From NCBI GenBank assembly GCA_050260515.1, contig JBLNCI010000039.1:1-28098 (forward strand): a stretch of 28,098 bases of DNA, in the 5' to 3' direction. Origin of the DNA: DATJIG01 sp050260515. GTDB lineage: Bacteria; Pseudomonadota; Alphaproteobacteria; SMXQ01. A program made the translations under genes and the position numbers. Position 1 is the stretch's first letter. Every line of letters begins with the position of its first letter. Of this stretch, positions 24,469 through 28,098 are shown in pieces. The notes under the pieces are model-generated. The model was not told the origin of the DNA and did no database searches. It worked only from the letters and a program-made list of their open reading frames with translations.

Positions 24469-26193
24469 ATGCTTGCCAAGACAAAGATTTTCGCCCGCCT
24501 CGCGGGATTCGTGACGGTGCTGCTTTTGCTCATGGCCGTCGTCGCGGGGTTCGGCTTGTACGGGTTGTCGGCGACCAAGGGCGATCTCGACGGGGTGTAC
24601 CGGGATAACTTCGTCCCGCTGAAGCAGGTCGACTCCGTGATGGAGAACTACTACCGCGTTCGCATCACCATGCTGGGCGCGGCGGCCATGCGCGACGCCG
24701 CAATCGTCAAGAAGGCGAAGGAAGACGTCGACCGCGCCCTCGACAACGCCCACAAGAACTGGCAGGCCTATCTCTCATCCGACATCAGGCCCGATGAGCG
24801 GAAGCTCGCCGACGATGCCGAGAAGCAGATGCAGGCGTTCGCGCACATCGTCGACCGTGGCCTGAAGCTGCTGCAGTCGGGCGGACTCGACGACTTCGAC
24901 GAGGCGGCCAGTCTCATCCAGGAGAACGGAGCGAAGGCGTTCGAGGACATGCGTGCCGCGCTGCGCGAGGTGACGCGCTATCAGGAGACCGAGGCCGACG
25001 GCGCGATCAAGGGGAGCGATCACATCTACGGCCAGAATCGCGCGATCCTGATCGGCGGCCTCGCGTTTGCCGCCGTCGTCGGCGCCGCGCTGGCGTGGAT
25101 CATCGGCCGATCGATCACAGCGCCGCTCGCGCGCATCATCGGCGTCATGCAGGAGTTGACCAAGGGCAACCTGAAGGTCGCGGTCTCCGGCCAGGAGCGT
25201 CGCGACGAGGTCGGCGATGTCGCCCGCGCAGTCTCGGTGTTCAAGGACGGGTTGATCGAGGCGGAGCGGCTCCGCACCGAGCAGAAGGCGGCGGACGAGA
25301 AGGCCGAGGCCGAGCGGAACTCGCGCCGCGAGGCCGAGCGCGAGCGGCAGAAGCGAATGGAGCAGGTGATCGCTGAGTTCGACGCCGCGATGAAGCAGAC
25401 GCTCGAAGCGGTCGGCGGGACCTCGACGGAGCTTCAGGCCATGGCCCAGAGCATGAGTGCAACCGCCGAGGAGACGACGCAACAGTCCACCGCGGTGGCG
25501 GCGGCCTCCGAGCAGGCCACCAACAATGTCCAGACGGTCGCCGCGGCGGCCGAGGAACTCGCGGCGTCGGTGCAGGAAGTCGGCCGGCAGGCGACGCAGT
25601 CGTCCGAGGTCGCGCGCAACGCCGTCCAGCAGGCCGAGGCCACCAACGGCAAGATAGAGGGCCTCGCGTCGGCGGTGCAGAAGATCGGCGAGGTCGCGCA
25701 CCTCATCAACGACATCGCCAATCAGACCAACCTCCTGGCGCTCAACGCCACCATCGAGGCGGCGCGCGCCGGCGAGGCGGGCAAGGGCTTCGCCGTGGTG
25801 GCGAGCGAGGTGAAGTCGCTCGCCAACCAGACGGCGAAAGCCACCGAGGACATCACCAACCAAATCTCGACGGTTCAGAGCGCGACCCAGGAGGTCGTCG
25901 AGGCGATCCGTGCCATCCGTGGGACCATCTCGGACACCAACGACGTGGCGTCGGCGATCGCGGCGGCGGTGGAGGAGCAGAGCGCCACGACCAAGGAGAT
26001 CGCCCAGAACGCCGGCCAGGCGGCCTCGGGCACCAGCGAGGTGTCGCGCAACATCGACGGCGTGTCGCAGGCCGCCTCCCAGACCGGCGCCGCGTCGAGC
26101 CAGGTACTGTCGTCGGCGACCGAGCTCGCCAAACAGGCCGAGACGCTGCGCACGGCTGTCACCGACTTCTTCGAAAAGCTCCGCGCGGCTTGA
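24469..26193 (+). CDS. Methyl-accepting chemotaxis protein (4-helix-bundle sensor)
   Basis: This encodes 574 residues. The first membrane helix (~9-31) is followed by a ~160-residue periplasmic all-helical sensor of the 4HB_MCP type (NYYRVRITMLGAAAMRD and on). The second membrane helix (~191-211) leads to a HAMP domain (~212-265, ITAPLARIIGVMQELTKGNLKVAV). A charged coiled coil (~270-300) precedes the MCP signalling hairpin (~300-574), whose tip is IANQTNLLALNATIEAARAGEAGKGFAVVASEV. No CheR/CheB pentapeptide is seen at the end (EKLRAA). It passes ligand signals to CheA/CheW. The ligand is unknown. A strong terminator follows. Its signalling domain is nearly identical to the next gene's. Confidence 0.96.
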   Translation: MLAKTKIFARLAGFVTVLLLLMAVVAGFGLYGLSATKGDLDGVYRDNFVPLKQVDSVMENYYRVRITMLGAAAMRDAAIVKKAKEDVDRALDNAHKNWQAYLSSDIRPDERKLADDAEKQMQAFAHIVDRGLKLLQSGGLDDFDEAASLIQENGAKAFEDMRAALREVTRYQETEADGAIKGSDHIYGQNRAILIGGLAFAAVVGAALAWIIGRSITAPLARIIGVMQELTKGNLKVAVSGQERRDEVGDVARAVSVFKDGLIEAERLRTEQKAADEKAEAERNSRREAERERQKRMEQVIAEFDAAMKQTLEAVGGTSTELQAMAQSMSATAEETTQQSTAVAAASEQATNNVQTVAAAAEELAASVQEVGRQATQSSEVARNAVQQAEATNGKIEGLASAVQKIGEVAHLINDIANQTNLLALNATIEAARAGEAGKGFAVVASEVKSLANQTAKATEDITNQISTVQSATQEVVEAIRAIRGTISDTNDVASAIAAAVEEQSATTKEIAQNAGQAASGTSEVSRNIDGVSQAASQTGAASSQVLSSATELAKQAETLRTAVTDFFEKLRAA

Positions 26194-26215
26194 TCCGCTT
26201 TGGAGCAGCGATTCG

Positions 26216-26248
26216 CAGCCGGAACGGGAGCCCCGTTCCGGCTGTTTT
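26216..26248 (+). terminator. Intrinsic terminator after chemoreceptor 1
   Basis: A 13-bp perfect stem CAGCCGGAACGGG (26216-26228) / CCCGTTCCGGCTG (26232-26244) with loop AGC is followed by TTTT. It separates the two chemoreceptor genes into independent transcription units. Confidence 0.92.
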
Positions 26249-26263
26249 CGTCTGAAGGCACGG

Positions 26264-26279
26264 GTCCGCTCACGCGGAC
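26264..26279 (+). repeat. Short hairpin in the spacer between chemoreceptors
   Basis: GTCCGC (26264-26269) pairs with GCGGAC (26274-26279) around TCAC; outer CAC/GTG bases extend it. There is no T-tract. The 166 bases after the terminator also hold an A/T-rich patch (around 26310-26330) that probably contains the promoter of the second chemoreceptor. Confidence 0.35.
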
Positions 26280-26414
26280 GTGATCGCCGGATCCCGATGG
26301 CGGGCATGTTTATTACCTAAGTTTTTACCGATTCCCGATGTGATCCCATGTCCGTGCTCGGCGGCGAGCGCGGGCGCGCATCACCGACATCGCGCGACAT
26401 CTGGGGAGACGACT

Positions 26415-28098
26415 ATGACTGCCGATACCGCCACCGGCCGGGCGCCGAAGCGTCGGACGCTGAGCCTCCGCGCGCTGCTTCTTGGCGTAACCGCGACCTT
26501 CAGCGTCGCGTTGCTGGCGCTGTGCGCGAACCTGCTGTGGTCGGCGGTGAAGCAGTACGACGCCGCACAGAAAATGGAAAAAACCGACGCGCTGGCCCAC
26601 GTGCTGGTGAAGAGCGGCGACTTGCTGGACAGCTACCGCACCGCCGTGATCGATGCGATGCAGGCTCCGGGCGCCGCGAGCAGCGCGCGCATCGCCGAGA
26701 TATTCAAGATTTCCGCCGACGCGCAGCAGCTCTTCGACCAGGCGGTCGCCATGCTGCCGTCGGTCGGCGGTTTCCCCGACCAGGAACTGACGATCAAGCG
26801 CATAGACGAGATACGTCCGAAGCTCAAGAAGCACCACGCCGCTCTAGAGAGCGCGATGGCGAGGCCGTTCGCCGAGCGTGACCCAAAGCTTCTTGTGGAC
26901 TGGATGGAGGATTTCCGCTCGTTCATCTCGCGCTCGCAGCAGGTGCGGACGCACCTCGAGGCCGCGACGATGAACCTCGACGGCACCTACGCGGCGTTCA
27001 TCGCCATCGAGCAGGCGACGTGGTCCGCCTCGGAGTTCATCAACCGCGTCCGGCTCGCCATGAAGGCGCCGGTGCTGGAGAAGCGCCCGTTCACCGGCCC
27101 CGAGTACGTGCTCGCCTCGCTGTCGGCGGGCCGCGCCGAACAGGCGTTTAGCCAGGTCCGCAACAGCATGGCGACGGACTATTTTCCCGAGGCCATCAAG
27201 GCCGAGGTGAAGCGCGTCGAGACGACGGAGTTTGCCGCCTACGACAAGATGCGGAACGCGATTCTCCTCGCGAGTGCGCAGGGCAAGGACTATCCGATCG
27301 CCGCCGACAAATGGAGCGAGCAGCTCGACAAGATGAGCGACGCGTTCCTCAACCTGGCGCGCATGGCCCAGGACGGGATCGGCAACCGTAGCCGCGAGGT
27401 CACGCGCGAGAGCCTGTGGCTGATCGCGCAGGCCGTGGGCGCCACCGCCGTCGCGCTGCTGATGGCTTTCGCGGGCTACTGGATCGCCGCGCGCCGTGTG
27501 TCGCTGCCGATCAACAGCGTCTCGGACGCGATGACCAGGATTGCCGCCGGGGACAAGACGATAGCGGTCCCGTACCTCGATCGCGGCGACGAGGTCGGAA
27601 CGCTCGCCAAGGCCCTGGATGTCTTCAAGGGCAATCTGATCGAGAAGGAGAGGATCGAGGCCGAGCAGAAGGCGGCGACGGAAAAGGCCGACGCCGAGCG
27701 GAACGCCCGGCGTCAGGGCGAGCGCGAGCGCCAGAAGCGCATGGAGGAGACGATCGCCGAGTTCGACGCCGCGATGAAGCAGGCGCTCGAGGCGGTCGGC
27801 GGCACCTCGACCGAGCTTCAGGCCATGGCGCAGAGCATGAGCGCGACGGCCGAGGAAACGACGCAGCAGTCGACGGCAGTCGCCGCGGCGTCCGAGCAGG
27901 CGACCAACAACGTCCAGACGGTCGCCGCGGCAGCCGAGGAGCTCGCGGCCTCGGTCCAGGAGGTCGGGCGCCAGGCAACGCAGTCGTCCGAGGTCGCCCG
28001 CAACGCCGTCCAGCAGGCCGCCGACACCAACGGCAAGATCGAGGGCCTCGCGTCGGCGGTGCAGAAGATCGGCGAGGTCGCGCACCTCATCAACGACA
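26415..28098 (+). CDS. Methyl-accepting chemotaxis protein, partial (large helical sensor)
   Basis: The frame is open from ATG 26415 to the window edge (561 complete codons); the 3' end is missing. GGGGA at 26403-26407 is the ribosome binding site. Layout: first membrane helix ~19-41, a ~290-residue periplasmic helical sensor (twice the usual four-helix bundle, about the size of helical bimodular domains), and second membrane helix ~335-357. HAMP follows (~358-410, LPINSVSDAMTRIAAGDKTIAVPYLDRGDEVG), then a Glu/Lys/Arg coiled coil and the start of the signalling domain from ~443. The visible signalling part differs from chemoreceptor 1 at only a handful of residues, while the sensor is unrelated. 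The ligand is unknown. Confidence 0.95.
   Translation, partial: MTADTATGRAPKRRTLSLRALLLGVTATFSVALLALCANLLWSAVKQYDAAQKMEKTDALAHVLVKSGDLLDSYRTAVIDAMQAPGAASSARIAEIFKISADAQQLFDQAVAMLPSVGGFPDQELTIKRIDEIRPKLKKHHAALESAMARPFAERDPKLLVDWMEDFRSFISRSQQVRTHLEAATMNLDGTYAAFIAIEQATWSASEFINRVRLAMKAPVLEKRPFTGPEYVLASLSAGRAEQAFSQVRNSMATDYFPEAIKAEVKRVETTEFAAYDKMRNAILLASAQGKDYPIAADKWSEQLDKMSDAFLNLARMAQDGIGNRSREVTRESLWLIAQAVGATAVALLMAFAGYWIAARRVSLPINSVSDAMTRIAAGDKTIAVPYLDRGDEVGTLAKALDVFKGNLIEKERIEAEQKAATEKADAERNARRQGERERQKRMEETIAEFDAAMKQALEAVGGTSTELQAMAQSMSATAEETTQQSTAVAAASEQATNNVQTVAAAAEELAASVQEVGRQATQSSEVARNAVQQAADTNGKIEGLASAVQKIGEVAHLIND

Overview
The window is GC-rich chromosomal DNA from an alphaproteobacterium, most likely of the Hyphomicrobiales/Rhodospirillales type. 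Evidence for this: a MucR/Ros-family regulator, a CBP3-like ubiquinol-cytochrome c chaperone, an H+-pumping pyrophosphatase, the ihfA-merR-tRNA-Pro neighbourhood, and the order nrdR-ribD-ribE-ribH-nusB-thiL beside rpiB-glyA. Coding density is high. Many long ORFs on opposite strands are only shadows caused by G/C-rich third codon positions.

Layout. (1) 1-608: no convincing gene; it holds a 7-bp-arm hairpin and a paired-hairpin interspersed repeat. (2) 609-5845: a small conserved protein, then a complete branched-chain amino-acid/amide ABC importer livH-livM-livG-livF-livK, closed by a hairpin terminator. (3) 5863-6300, minus strand: a MucR/Ros regulator that has lost most zinc ligands. (4) 6703-12818: a tightly packed housekeeping operon, rpiB-glyA-nrdR-ribD-ribE-ribH-nusB-thiL, with several 4-base or longer overlaps. 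It links one-carbon metabolism, ribonucleotide reductase control, riboflavin synthesis, rRNA antitermination and thiamine diphosphate formation. (5) 12962-16746: an apparently accessory block with a DUF4865-like protein, a secreted protein with a faint FliL-like look, and two unrelated MFS transporters. (6) 16923-19004: hppA, a K+-independent-type proton pyrophosphatase, with a strong terminator shared with convergent bamE (minus). (7) 19693-24179: the CBP3-like chaperone, a YceD/DUF177 protein, rpmF, plsX, fabH, ihfA and a MerR-type regulator, followed by tRNA-Pro(GGG) at 24254-24330. (8) 24469-28098: two tandem methyl-accepting chemotaxis receptors with different sensor domains and nearly identical signalling domains; the second runs off the window.

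Most of the window is ordinary core genome and I see no clear novel multi-gene system. The best leads are: a degenerate zinc site in the MucR homologue; a shared CtrA-like motif (TTAACGC-N4-GTAA) in front of both the DUF4865 gene and the first chemoreceptor; the accessory block between thiL and hppA; a structured rpmF leader; and the chemoreceptor pair, whose signalling domains are mostly synonymously diverged but become identical over the last 58 bases of the window.
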